DNA of 64,000 bases from Desmodesmus armatus (lineage: Eukaryota > Chlorophyta > Chlorophyceae > Sphaeropleales > Scenedesmaceae): contig VIIQ02000005.1 of NCBI GenBank assembly GCA_007449985.2, positions 620,001-684,000 of the forward strand, written 5' to 3'. The position numbers were made by a program, and so were the translations under genes. The notes below the pieces were generated by a model. It worked only from the letters and a program-made list of their open reading frames with translations, searched no databases and was not told the DNA's origin. Within the stretch, counting starts at the first letter, position 1. Every line of letters starts with the position of its first letter. Below, in pieces: positions 23,801-34,366 of the stretch.

Positions 23801-25777
23801 AACTCTACACGGCGAAGCTTGCACAGGAGCAGGCCAAGTGGCTGGCAGGGGCGCAGCTGCAGCTGCCGCTTGCAGTGCTGGTGTCTAACCAGAACCCGCC
23901 AGCTGGTGGCAAGCCGAGCCTTATGACCCTGGATGATGCTGAGACGCTGTTCCATGAGTTTGGCCATGCCCTGCAGGCCATGCTCACAACAGTGGAGGAG
24001 CCTCTGGCAGCAGGCATGAGGTAGGCGAGGGGTGAGATGGGGGTGTGGCAGAGTGCAGGGGTGGCAGAGCTGGCCCAGGACAGGGGCGGGGATGGTACCT
24101 GTGTGCCCAATAGACGCAGATATTATGCATGCAAGCTGCATGCGTGTGTGTGGGGGGGGGGGGCAACACAAGTGATCGGTGGTTGCATATGTGACATCAG
24201 GCCCTTGCTACAGTCTGGCCATCACCAACGCCTTGTGCTGTGGGTGGTGCGCGTGTCTGTGTGCGCAGGAACATTGAGTGGGATGCTGTGGAGGCTCCCA
24301 GCCAGATGCAGGAGAAGTGGGTGTACGACAGGAACACGCTCAACAGCTTTGCAAAACATTGGGAGACCGGCAAGCCTTTGCCGGAGGATCTGTTCCAACG
24401 CATCAAAGCCATGCGCACCTACAGGAAGGGTAAGGCCACACAGCATAGCACAGCACAGCAGAGCGCAGTACAGCTCAGACGGCGGCGGCTCACAGCCAGC
24501 ACAACACTTGCTGGGCTACAGTCCATGCCCAAACCATCACTCACACTGCATGTTGCTGTTTTGGTGCTGATGGCCACAGTGTTGCTGCAAGCTGTCGGCA
24601 TCTCAAGAAGCAGCTGCTGTGGGCAGCTTGATGGGTTGTTGGCAGCGTTGTTTGGGGCTGGCAAGACATGGCTCTGTGCCATTCGAAAGCTTGGTTGCCA
24701 CTGCCTGTGGGCAGCTACCTCATGCGTCTTGCTGTTGCATCTGCTGCTGCCCCAGGCAACTACTTCACTTACCAGCTGATGCTGGCCACCACCGATCTCA
24801 TCCTGCACAGCACCTTTGACCCCAGGGGGAACATGGCGGCCTCGCAAATCCAGCAGCAGCAGTACGCAAAGATCATGGTGAGATTGCGGGTGGAGCACGG
24901 AAGGCAGGGGAGCAGCCAACATTGGATGCATTGGCATGCCTGCCTCACGCCAGAGCACTGACCAGCTGACTGCCAGTGAATGTAGCAGCAGTGTCAAGTG
25001 ATGCACACAAAATGTCCATTCCTGCCTCCCACCATCAGCCCCTGGAGGCCTTGAGTGATCTTTGCATTATTAGTTGTTGGTACTCTTTGATTGACGCAAT
25101 GTTTACTTCTTCTGCTGCTGTTGCTGCCTCTTCAGCCCTTTGCACCCTACCCTGGAGACAGGCAGATCAACAGCTTCACCCACGTCTTCGGGGGTGGCTA
25201 CCCAGCCGCGTACTACAGGTGGGGTACCTGGAAGCACTGCAGCATCCTTCAGCCACAGACCTGCTGCTGCAGCTCAGCCCACAACCGCCACGCGCTTGTG
25301 AAGCGCCGCAGACATGAACCACATTGTGCTGCTGCGCTGCCTGCCTTGTTCGGTATTCAAAGTTTTGTCCACACCAGACAGTGATGTGTACCCTGCAGCT
25401 CTCTGTCAGAAGCACCCAGCACTCGCAATCACGTACAGGCAGACATGCAACCACCAATTGTCTTGCACGGGCTGTGGCAGATCCCTGTGGCTGCTGATGC
25501 TGATGGTGTGCTTGTTGTGTGCCCTGTCCCGCACGGTGTCTTTTGTATGTGCAGCTACCTGTGGTCTGACGTGATGAGTGCTGATGGTTTCATGGCCTTT
25601 GTTGAGGCCGGCACCACCAACGAAGCCGAGGTGCGGCGCCTTGGGCAGCTGTTCAGGGACACCTTCTTCGCCCAGGGAGGTGGCCTGCCCCCTGCCGAGG
25701 TGTTCAGGCGGTTCAGGGGACGTGACCCTATCGTGGCTGAGGTCATCAAGTTCAATGAGCTGGGCACCACGAAGTGA
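20828..25777 (+). CDS. M3 family zinc oligopeptidase (oligopeptidase A/thimet type) with signal peptide, 769 aa
   Basis: Ten exons close to 2310 nt: 20828-20852, 20942-21255, 21537-21839, 22207-22545, 22841-23089, 23530-24020, 24269-24429, 24756-24877, 25136-25218, 25555-25777. The 25-nt first exon plus the start of exon 2 gives MKLVAILLCCLVGLQAAGAS, a textbook signal peptide; starting at 20857 would lose it. The catalytic zinc motif HEFGH is at residues 552-556, and the third ligand is in WDAVEAPSQ (Glu about 582). Downstream blocks FTHVFGGGYPAAYY and DVMSADGFMAF match the conserved M3 C-terminal lobe. M3 enzymes cleave short peptides after larger proteases or after signal/transit peptide release. 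Here the signal peptide points to the secretory system or vacuole, rather than the chloroplast or mitochondrion; that is inference. Length is normal for the family. Confidence 0.93.
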
Positions 25778-26328
25778 GAGGCTGGCCGCATGCCATGCTA
25801 TCTTTTGCAAAGTCTGATGTGCTTGCTCCTCAGCTGAGCTTGGCAAGCCGTGCCATGCCGTCAGGATGCCTCACTCATACCAGCTTGAAGTAGCAAGGAG
25901 TGGAGCGAGGCATGGACTGGAGTGCATGCATACCAGCCTCCTGCCTGCGAGGGACCTTCCTCCTCAGCAGATGGCTAAGAAGGTATGCAAGGCATACAGC
26001 CCTCGGCTGCTGCCAACTGACAGCATGCTGGCTGACTCCCACAAGTTGTTGGAGCCCCAGCACGGGGTGAGCTGTAGTGGCTTGTGGTGGCTTGTGCTGT
26101 TGAGGTTACGTTGGTGTTGATGTTGACGCTGCATGCCGCTGTGCGTTGTCAGTGCCTGTGTGCCCGGCAGTGCAACAGCCATGCTCCATGATCGTGTTGA
26201 TGGTTTTGATACGAAGTTGAGTGTGCTGACCAGCACAATGTGGCATCCTGCAGCCTTGCATATGCCTTTTGTTGAGCTGGCGCATCAGTCTGTGCATGTC
26301 CTGTAGTCTAGCTGTATGTTTGTTTGTG

Positions 26329-26333
26329 TGTAA
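26329..26333 (+). terminator. Putative TGTAA polyadenylation signal of the M3 peptidase
   Basis: TGTAA lies about 550 nt after the TGA at 25775-25777, in a T/G-rich stretch. Confidence 0.4.
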
Positions 26334-27822
26334 GCGCTGGGGTTAGTGCTGTTAGGTGTCGACCAAGGTTTAGTCGGCATCATTCCTGCAGGTCCATGCA
26401 AGTCGTGGATGTGTAGACAGTTGATGGTCAGTAGTCAAAACGGTTTTTGGCGGCTGTGCTGCTGTTTGATGCTGGCTGCGTGCTGATAGTCAAGCGTGCT
26501 TGGTAGCTCATCATGCTTGGCATCTCATCAGCTGGCCCAGCTGGCAAAATGCCCAGCTGGCCTCAGCTTGCACTTGGTTGTGTAGGGACTGCAGGCCACG
26601 CAGCACATGCCAGCACCTTGCCAACAGTGCAACTAGCATCTCTACTGCGCCATGCCAAGCGTACAGTGGTTGCCTGCCAACCTATTACACATAGCAACTC
26701 TTGATGGGCATCAGCTGATTGATGGTTGTTGCAGCTGCACAAGCTGCATACATTTTTGTTGACTGCTGCCCTGCCTTGCACCGTATTCCTTCAGAGTGCA
26801 TGCTGCATACTGTGCAGCACACGCTGCAGCGCATGCAGTGGGCCTGCCTGTCATTTTTCCTGAGCAAGCGAAAGGCCAGGGGTACTACTTTACCAACCTA
26901 GTACGTTAGGGTGCCCTGGTGGGACGGCCTCACAGCGCTGACCTGCTGTTTGAAAGGCTACAAGGTGGTACCAGTAACAGTCAGCACCTGGTAGCCACAG
27001 CAGCTCTGGGCTACAGTGTTTTGCAGGCACCAGGCTGGTCAGTGTGCAGGTTGTGTTGATGCCAAGGGTTGACACAGACTCAGTGCCTGACGGGCATCAT
27101 GCCGGGAGGGTGTTGTGTGGGTGTTGACACATGACTTTGGGCATCCAGTTATCACAGCAAATAGGTCAGCTTGGTGATTTTTTTTTCGGATTATCAGTGT
27201 GTAATGCCAGTACACAGATGTGAACCGGTCGCTGAGGCCCACCATCACACTGTGGAGCACAGATGTGTGGTCTACCTTCAAAGCGGTGAGCTGCTGCACT
27301 GTACATCCAATGTCAGTTGCAACTCGTTACATCAGAGCAGCCTGCATGCTGCCCATGCAGGGCCGGAGGGCTTGGCCAGGCAAAGAATAGCCTGAGGTGA
27401 TGCACAAAGCTGCAACACCCCACGTCTACATGCAACACAGGTCGACAACAACTGCTGGCAGCCGCCACACTCTGCCATCAAGGACGACAACGAGCTACTC
27501 TAGCCATTCTGCCGGCTGTTGCTGCGCCCACAACCTGGGGGAGCGATGTGTGGGTGCCAACACAAACGCAGCAAGACCATAGACTCAAGGCCTGCTGCCA
27601 CCTGTGGGCCCTAGCCAATAGCGGTCATAGGCCTAGGAATAAAGAGACCAAGATGCCCAGGGTAGCAGGTAGCGTGCCCGTACATCAAACACACACCTCA
27701 CTGCAGTCTGTGAGGCTGGGTCCGTACAGCACAAATGGCCCACACACTCATGCCTGGATAGCAACAAAGCTATCAGGGCGACTGCAGTCTGCAGAACGCA
27801 GCACAACTGCGCCAGGGGCAAC

Positions 27823-27827
27823 TTACA
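27823..27827 (-). terminator. Putative TGTAA polyadenylation signal of NOP56
   Basis: TGTAA on the minus strand, about 330 nt past the stop at 28155. Confidence 0.35.
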
Positions 27828-28065
27828 CCTCCTGCTGGGAAGACCCCTAGGCGCAGTTGCCTGCACCACCAACCACCATCAATGCATGGTCAAACAACAG
27901 GCAAGGATTGACAGTTCTTTGTGAAAAGGTCAAAACGGATTGAGTTCAGGTCAGGCGGGGCCTCCTGCCTGCCGAGGTCAGCAGCCAGCCAGCCACACAC
28001 AGAGGAAAACAAAGGTACAGTCACACCAGCAGCAGCAGCATCAGGGGAAGGGGGTGAAGAGAGCC

Positions 28066-28150
28066 CAGTGAGGGACGAGCCCTCACGCCTCACACAGTGG
28101 AGGACACGCCCTCACTCCTCACACAGTGAGGGACAAGCCCTCACTCCTCA
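28066..28150. repeat. Three tandem 29-bp repeats in the NOP56 3' UTR
   Basis: Units start at 28066, 28095 and 28124 (cagtgagggacgagccctca type). Two of the three carry a GTGAGGG...CCTCAC inverted repeat, so the transcript could form small hairpins directly after the stop codon. Confidence 0.8.
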
Positions 28151-28154
28151 CTCC

Positions 28155-31100
28155 TCATGCCTCTGTCTTCTTCTTTTTCTTCTTCTTGTCAGCCTTGTCA
28201 GCCGGCTTCTCCTTCTTCTCCTTCTTTGACTTCTTCTTGGCTGGCTCCTCCTCATCACCATCTGCTGCTGCTGCTGCTGGCTCCTCGTCCTCCTCGCTGC
28301 GCTTCTTCTTCTTCTTCTTGCTGGGCTTGTCGTCCAGCACAACCTCCTCATCAGCTAGCTGACCCTTGAACTTCTCAAGCGCTTCCTGCAAAGGCAACGG
28401 GGGGGGGGGGGGACGCCAACAGCACACACCCATGCGAGTCAGCACATGATCACCCACACAGCCATGCAGGCCAGCATATGATTACCTGTACGCACAGCCT
28501 GCCCCGCATTTAAGGCGCTGCTGACAACACTGCCGAGGCCTGGTGAGGACTCAGAGTGGCAACCGCCACGGCCTTGCTGCCGCCACCACCCACAGCACAG
28601 CAGCCCAAGCAGCGCTCAACAGGTCACCCCTTGTGACCCTTGCTGAGACACAACCAACCATTTTTTTAACCATTGCCCGTGCCGTGATATTACAAGGATG
28701 CTGTGTCACAATGTACACGCCCCCCCCCCCCCCGGTGTTCTTCCCACCCCCCCCCCTCCACCCACCCGTATCACAGTTGTTTACAATTCCAGATCCCCCC
28801 CCCTTACCTGCATGACTGTGATGTTCTTGCGTGGCGCCACTCCGTCCTCGTAGAACCTGAGCCTCTCCTCCACCTGGTCCTTCAGCTTCTCACCAAAGGC
28901 GCTGGTGGCTGTGTCCATGAAGCAGTCAATGCGGGAGGCAATGCTGCACTTGTTGGCCAGGTAGCGGCTGATGCGGCCCTTGTTGCGCGCCTTGGCACGA
29001 CCGATGAAGCTGCTGTGGAAGATGAGGCCGTACTTGGGGGTGTTGCCCTTCGTCTTCAGGGCACTGTGTGTGGAGGGGGGGGGGGCAGGGGGGGGGGAGT
29101 GTCAGCGATACTGTGGAGGTTGCATATGTGCAGGTGCACTGTGCTTCACCTGCTGAAGGTGTTGTAATACTCCCTGCCAACAATTCATATTCAGGTGATA
29201 TTCGCAAAGACCTAGGCATCAGGTAGTGCCCTGGGTGTGGGAGCGTGTCAAATAGATGGTGAGGGGAATCCCGGGGTCCGAGGGCCTCAGCATGTGTGTG
29301 ACTCACCGGAAGAGTGCCTTCTCTGCTCCCAGGATCTGCACTGTGCTTGCTGGGTACTTGGCCAGGTTAGTGAGGCTACCTGCGTGGCTGATCAGGCGGG
29401 CACCAACCATCTCACCAATCAGGGCAGACAGGTTGGGGGCAACTGCGGGGAGGCAAAGGACACAGGCGGCAGGGGGCAGCAGCAACAAACATGCGGCCAG
29501 GTCAACGACGCTGCTTGTGTGCGATGCCATCAACTCTGCACTGGCAGGGTAGCGGTGGGTGTTGTGTCACCCCAAGGGTGTGTGTGGCTGTGTTGACAAA
29601 GTGGGTTCAGGATGCAGTGTTTCTGCCGGGTGTGTTGCACAAGCATATGCTGGGATATGCGTAGCTACTATCAGAAAACACCCATCAGGCGCACATGCCC
29701 TAGTGCTGTCAGCGAATCTTCCCCTGCAGTTGCTGTCTGCCTCATCTGAAACTCCTGCGCCCGTGGCTGTTGGCAGGGCAGGAGGGATTAACAGAGGCAG
29801 TTTGCTGCCAAGCCATTGCCACTGCAGATGCCTGAGCGCTATGCACATGCAACTGCTGTTTGCAGACATGCAGACCCACCAATGCAGACCCACCGATGCA
29901 TCCAGTGCTACACCAAGCAGCAGACAGCTGGCTGCTCCTGCATTTGCCACCAGCCCTACAGACCCCCACCCAGACACCTCTTCTGCTGCTGTACACCGCC
30001 CCCCCTCCCCTGCTGCTGCTGCTGTACGGTATCCTTGCGGCTGCTGCTGCTGCTGCTGCCCAGTGCTCTCACCCTGGTGCATCTTGTCGTTGAGGTATGT
30101 GTGCAGCTTCTGCCTGTACTCTGCCAGGTTGATGACACGCCGAGCAAAGGTCTCAATGTTGATGAGTCAATGGGCTGATGTCCTGACCCATAGACATCTT
30201 GGCAGCATCAACCACCTGACACACGGGGACAAGGGTGACAGAAAAGGGCACAGCACAGGGCAGTCAGCCAAAGCAGCAAATGCTTCACCAGCGTCAGCCC
30301 CAGCACCATGCACTGCACACTCAACACATGGCCAAGGCTGCGTTGTTCCTTCCTTACCCCTGGTCCTTGGCACCCATCTCAACAGACCCCCCCTCAAGAC
30401 GCTGCATGGCAACTTCAGGACAGCGTTCACTCGCTACCCACGATATCATCACTGCTGCTGTGTGGGCTCCCTGCGTTGTGCCCCCCCCCCCCGGGCGCTG
30501 CGTACCTCCTGTGCCTTAGTCTCCTCCCCCAGCACCTCAGTGAGTGCGGGCAGCTGCTGCTCAGTGAGGGCACTCTTGTCCTTCACAATCAGCGCCACAC
30601 GCGCATACAGGTAGTTGTCGGGAACAACCTGGCAGCAGCAACAGCAGCAAGAACAGCAGCAGCAGCGGCCTCATCAGCAACAAGTGACATGCTCACCAGC
30701 ATGACAAAAATTCACATGATCTGCAACCTGCGTTCACCCAATAGCGCACACATTCGCCCCTCTCCCCCGCTTCCATCAACATCCCCACCCTCCCTGGGCT
30801 TCCCCTCCAACATAATGTCCCCAGATCTGCACCCATCCCTCAAGAGCCCCCCCCCCTCAACCCTTCCCCTCCAGGGGTCATGCCCCCCTCTCTGCACCCC
30901 CTCCCCCCCCCCCCCCCCACACACACACCGCTGTTTCTGCTCCCTCCAACCCCCCCCCCTCTCTCCCTGCTCACCTTGATGAGCTCAGGGAAGTGCCAGC
31001 TGTACCACTCGCGCACCCTCATGATGAATGTGTTGATGTCCTTGTCCAGGGTGTCCAGCAGGGCAATGGCCTGGATCACCATGTTGTCTACCTTGTTCAC

Positions 31101-32092
31101 ATTGAACTTCACCTTGGCACGGCTGTAGCTGTGGGCCAGACCCAGCTGCGCACGACGCAGGTCTGCAGGACAGCAGCAGCAGACCATCAAACAGCAGCAA
31201 TAGTCAGCAACAGAAAAAGCCCAAGCAGGACATTCACAGGATAGAAAGCTATGGTGTCACACTGCATGAGGATACTAAGCTGGGGGCCTGTCTTGGGGTC
31301 CAGAATGAAACGACCCAGCCAGATACGGAACCCCTCCCCACCCATCCACCCACGCCTCCTTCTGTACCCAACGCCCTCACCACTGCACCCCACCCGTGTT
31401 GCAAATGTTGGTACAGGCTTTCCTCCCCACCACCACCACCCCACCCCACCCCCGCCATGCATCCCTCCCTACCCCCCCCCCTCTCCCCCCCTCCCCTCCC
31501 CCTTTCCCCTTCCCCTACTCCCCCTTCGCCCCTCTTCCCCCCCCCCTGTCTCACCTGTGTCCTTGAGGTTGTCCAGGAAGCGAGTGAAGTGCATGCGGAT
31601 GCCACGCAGCAGCTCACCAGTGAACTCATTGCACACACACGGCACCTGCACACAGGACACAGCCACAGGACAAAGAGACACAAAGACACAGCATCACAGT
31701 CAGCATCACAGTCAGCATCACAGTCAGCACCTTGACCCCGTGCATGACAACTACCACCTCAATGCTGCAATGCTGTGCTTGCAGGGCCAATGACACTCTA
31801 GTGCATTGCTGCCCTGCTCTGCCGCCACCTGTACCCCTGCTGAAAGAAGCAAGGCATGGCCCATTACAGCAGCACAGTGTAACCAGGAGAAAGGCTGTCC
31901 ACTGCTGGCGGCTTTCTCAAGTGCTTGGTGCCAAAAGTACAAGTTGCTGCTGCAACAGACGAGTGTTTAGCACCGTTTTTGTTGCTGCCGTCCTGCCTGC
32001 CGCCCAGCTGCTGCTACTGGTGATGCCGTAGTGCACTGCTACTGGCGCGGCAGGTGCACAGGTGCCCAAGCTGCCGTTCCCTGATTGTGCTT

Positions 32093-32128
<36 letters not shown>

Positions 32129-32949
32129 TACCGCTGCTGCTGCTGGTGGTGGTGGGTGTGCCCTGTACCTGTGTTGCCTCCTGGATGGCACTGCCCAGCT
32201 TTGCCTCAGCCACACCCAGCTGGAACTTGGCCTTCTTCACGTCCTTCACCTGGTGACAGCAGCAGCAGCAGAAACAGCAGCAGCCACATGTATGCAGGTT
32301 GGTCAGGTGACGCCTGCACTCTTCCAGCCAGCTTCCTCACCTCAAACAGCGAGCAGGCCCTCACCCGCTTTCACTGCAAGTGGGTGGCAAAGGCAGACAA
32401 TGTGCATTTTCCTTTTCCTGCTCAGCTTTCTGGCCCCCCCTTACCCCCCCCCCCCCCCGCGCTGCTGTGTGGCGCCCGTCCCCCTCCACGAAACCCGACC
32501 CCCACCCCATCAATCTACCCGCACCTTGGGCAGGTTCATGGAGATGAAGTTCTTGAGCTCGTCCGTGAGGTTTGCCTCGCTGACTGCATTGATCTGCTCC
32601 AGAGCATCTGCTGCGCTGGCAAAGGGCTTGAACGCAGTCAGCTTGGCAACCTTGCCAAAGCGCTGCATGTCAGCCACGCTAGCCTGGACCTTGTCCACTG
32701 CCTGACCGATCTCATCGAGACCCTTGATGTCGAACAGGGCAAAGCCAGAGGCAGACTCATACAGCACAAACAGGGCCTGCAGCCGGCAGCAACAGCAGCA
32801 GCAGCAGTGGACACCAGCAGTGGCCAGCCACGGCAGCGCGCTCACACACCAGAAAAGAAATATCTCATGGCTGCTGCTTCTACGACAACACCTCTGGTGA
32901 AACAGCTCCTGATCCGTCCTGCATCGTAACAGCAGCAGCAGCTCACCAT
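28155..32949 (-). CDS. NOP56: NOP56, box C/D snoRNP core protein (frame broken by 2 nt in this sequence)
   Basis: Nucleolar core protein of box C/D snoRNPs, acting with NOP58, fibrillarin and SNU13 in rRNA 2'-O-methylation and processing. Exons: 32949-32947 (ATG only), 32776-32525, 32249-32169, 31645-31555, 31162-30975, 30628-30506, 30215-30073, 29442-29307, 29063-28808, 28385-28155. Starts [16 protein letters not shown] (NOP5NT domain). The Nop domain includes [52 protein letters not shown] and [18 protein letters not shown]. The last 76 residues form a Lys/Glu tail typical of NOP56/58. In exon 30215-30073 the conserved frame breaks: after MSMGQDISP it runs into TGA, while [17 protein letters not shown] resumes in another frame. 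The exon is 2 nt short of what flanking phases demand. With 2 nt added the protein would be about 501 residues. NOP56 is preferred over NOP58 on sequence similarity. Confidence 0.93.
30903..30918 (+). repeat. C16 homopolymer in a NOP56 intron
   Basis: On the sense strand this is a G run soon after the donor of exon 31162-30975. Similar runs: 878-893, 23106-23120, 24152-24163, 28399-28412, 28720-28733, 30481-30492, 33217-33231, 46474-46485, 48045-48063. Confidence 0.9.
31691..31726. repeat. 12-bp tandem repeat, three copies
   Basis: gcatcacagtca is repeated perfectly three times in the NOP56 intron between exons 32249-32169 and 31645-31555. Confidence 0.85.
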
Positions 32950-34366
32950 CGTCGCGGTGGCTGCCTGCGCTGTCTTGCTGGCCTGAAGAGAGCGCCTTCA
33001 CCGCACGTCCAAACTGTGCAAACAACCGTTCGACAAAAAACGAAGCGTGGCACCAGCAGTCTGTCAGAAACACAGAAACTTGCCACCCTTGCGAAGTGGC
33101 AGCAAAGACGCAAAACTCTAAAGCGAATGATAACTGCAGTAACACGTCTGCTTCTGGTTTGTGCTGGCCCCCCTGGGAACCCCAAAGTTCAAGTGCCAGA
33201 CAGCTGCCCCCTTTTCGGGGGGGGGGGGGGGCGAGGGGAGGGGAGGAGAGGGGGCTGGTTGAAACTCACCCAGACGACATCAGCTTGCGTCTTTTGTGAA
33301 CTTGATCCAACACGTCTTCTGCCCCTCCTCTCACTTCCCTGCTCTCAATCACTGCCCCCTCACACTAGTAGGTGCACACGTGACCAGATGTGCCGTGACT
33401 GCAGTTTTGAGATACTGTAGAAGTGTTGGGTAACAAGCCAGTTTTTTGAGTACATGCACACCACTGCCCATGGGGTGCAAAGCCCTGGCTGTGGTAGTGA
33501 CGCACACAAGCTGCCCAACTGGCAAAACTCCTCTTGAAGAGGAGCAACTTGTGTGCCCCAAAGCCACCTGTCACACAACCTGAGCCGGCCAAAGCAGCAG
33601 CACAACGTCTCATCTGTTAGTCATGTGTGCCTGCAACGTTCCGACTGAAGCCTCATTGCTGCAGCTAGGGCGCTGGCCAGCCGAAGTCTGCAAGACTGCT
33701 GCAGCTGTCATGCCCATGGTGTAAGGCTAGCCCGCCGGTTGAAGCCGCCACTGCTGCAACAAAACGTTGCAACGCACAAGTCGTCTGACGATTGTGTCTC
33801 TACCTGCAGAGGTACAATCTAACAGGGTTTGGCTGACCCAAGGGTTGCTCATATGGTCCCACCACATGTAATTCAGAGTCTATACCGTGTCTTTATCCAA
33901 GCAATTACAAGGCTTGGAAGCTGCCACAAAAGGATACTGACACACTGTACAGCAGCACTCTGTGCAGGTTCTGCAGTTCCTTGCATGTAAGGTCAGTTGC
34001 TAATAGATATACTGTACATTAACGTTCTCGCGTTGGAGCGGGGCTGGAAGTCGCCCTCAGGTTTGTGTTTGCTGCCTCAACTGGTCGGCGTGGCCTCAAC
34101 GAGCTCTAGTCGAGCCAACCTATTACACGCGGCAATACGTATGATGTTTTTTGCCATCAGCGACTGGGCAAGTGATCGCGTGGATGCTGGCAGCACAGCC
34201 ACTACATTGTGTGTACAGTGCCACAGCATATCCAAATCTGAATGCTGCTCGGCTGTATACATCACAGGAACTATAACCAGCTTACCCAGCAGCAGCCTGT
34301 GCCCCTCAGCCTGAGCCCGAGTCCCAAAGGCCCCAGAGGAGCCAAGCACAGCAGCAGCAGTAGAGC
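32950..34366. promoter_or_regulatory. Divergent intergenic region between NOP56 and the acylated coiled-coil gene
   Basis: 1.4 kb holding both promoters and 5' UTRs. A G15 run lies at 33217-33231. An A/T-rich patch with tagatatactgtacat near 34005-34020 is the best TATA-like candidate for the right-hand gene. No coding evidence was seen. Confidence 0.4.

Larger units (their letters stand above)
25778..28154. other. Intergenic between two convergent genes
   Basis: Contains the 3' UTRs of the M3 peptidase and NOP56. Short ORFs in all frames lack domains or splice-site support. A 29-bp tandem repeat abuts the NOP56 stop. Confidence 0.5.

Noticed and set aside
29559..30614. 351-codon plus-strand ORF
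   Set aside because: Runs antisense through NOP56 exons and introns. Composition is His/Pro/Ser noise without domains.
31251..32929. Long plus-strand ORFs opposite NOP56
   Set aside because: Shadow frames over C-rich introns and NOP56 exons. Junctions on the minus strand are unambiguous.
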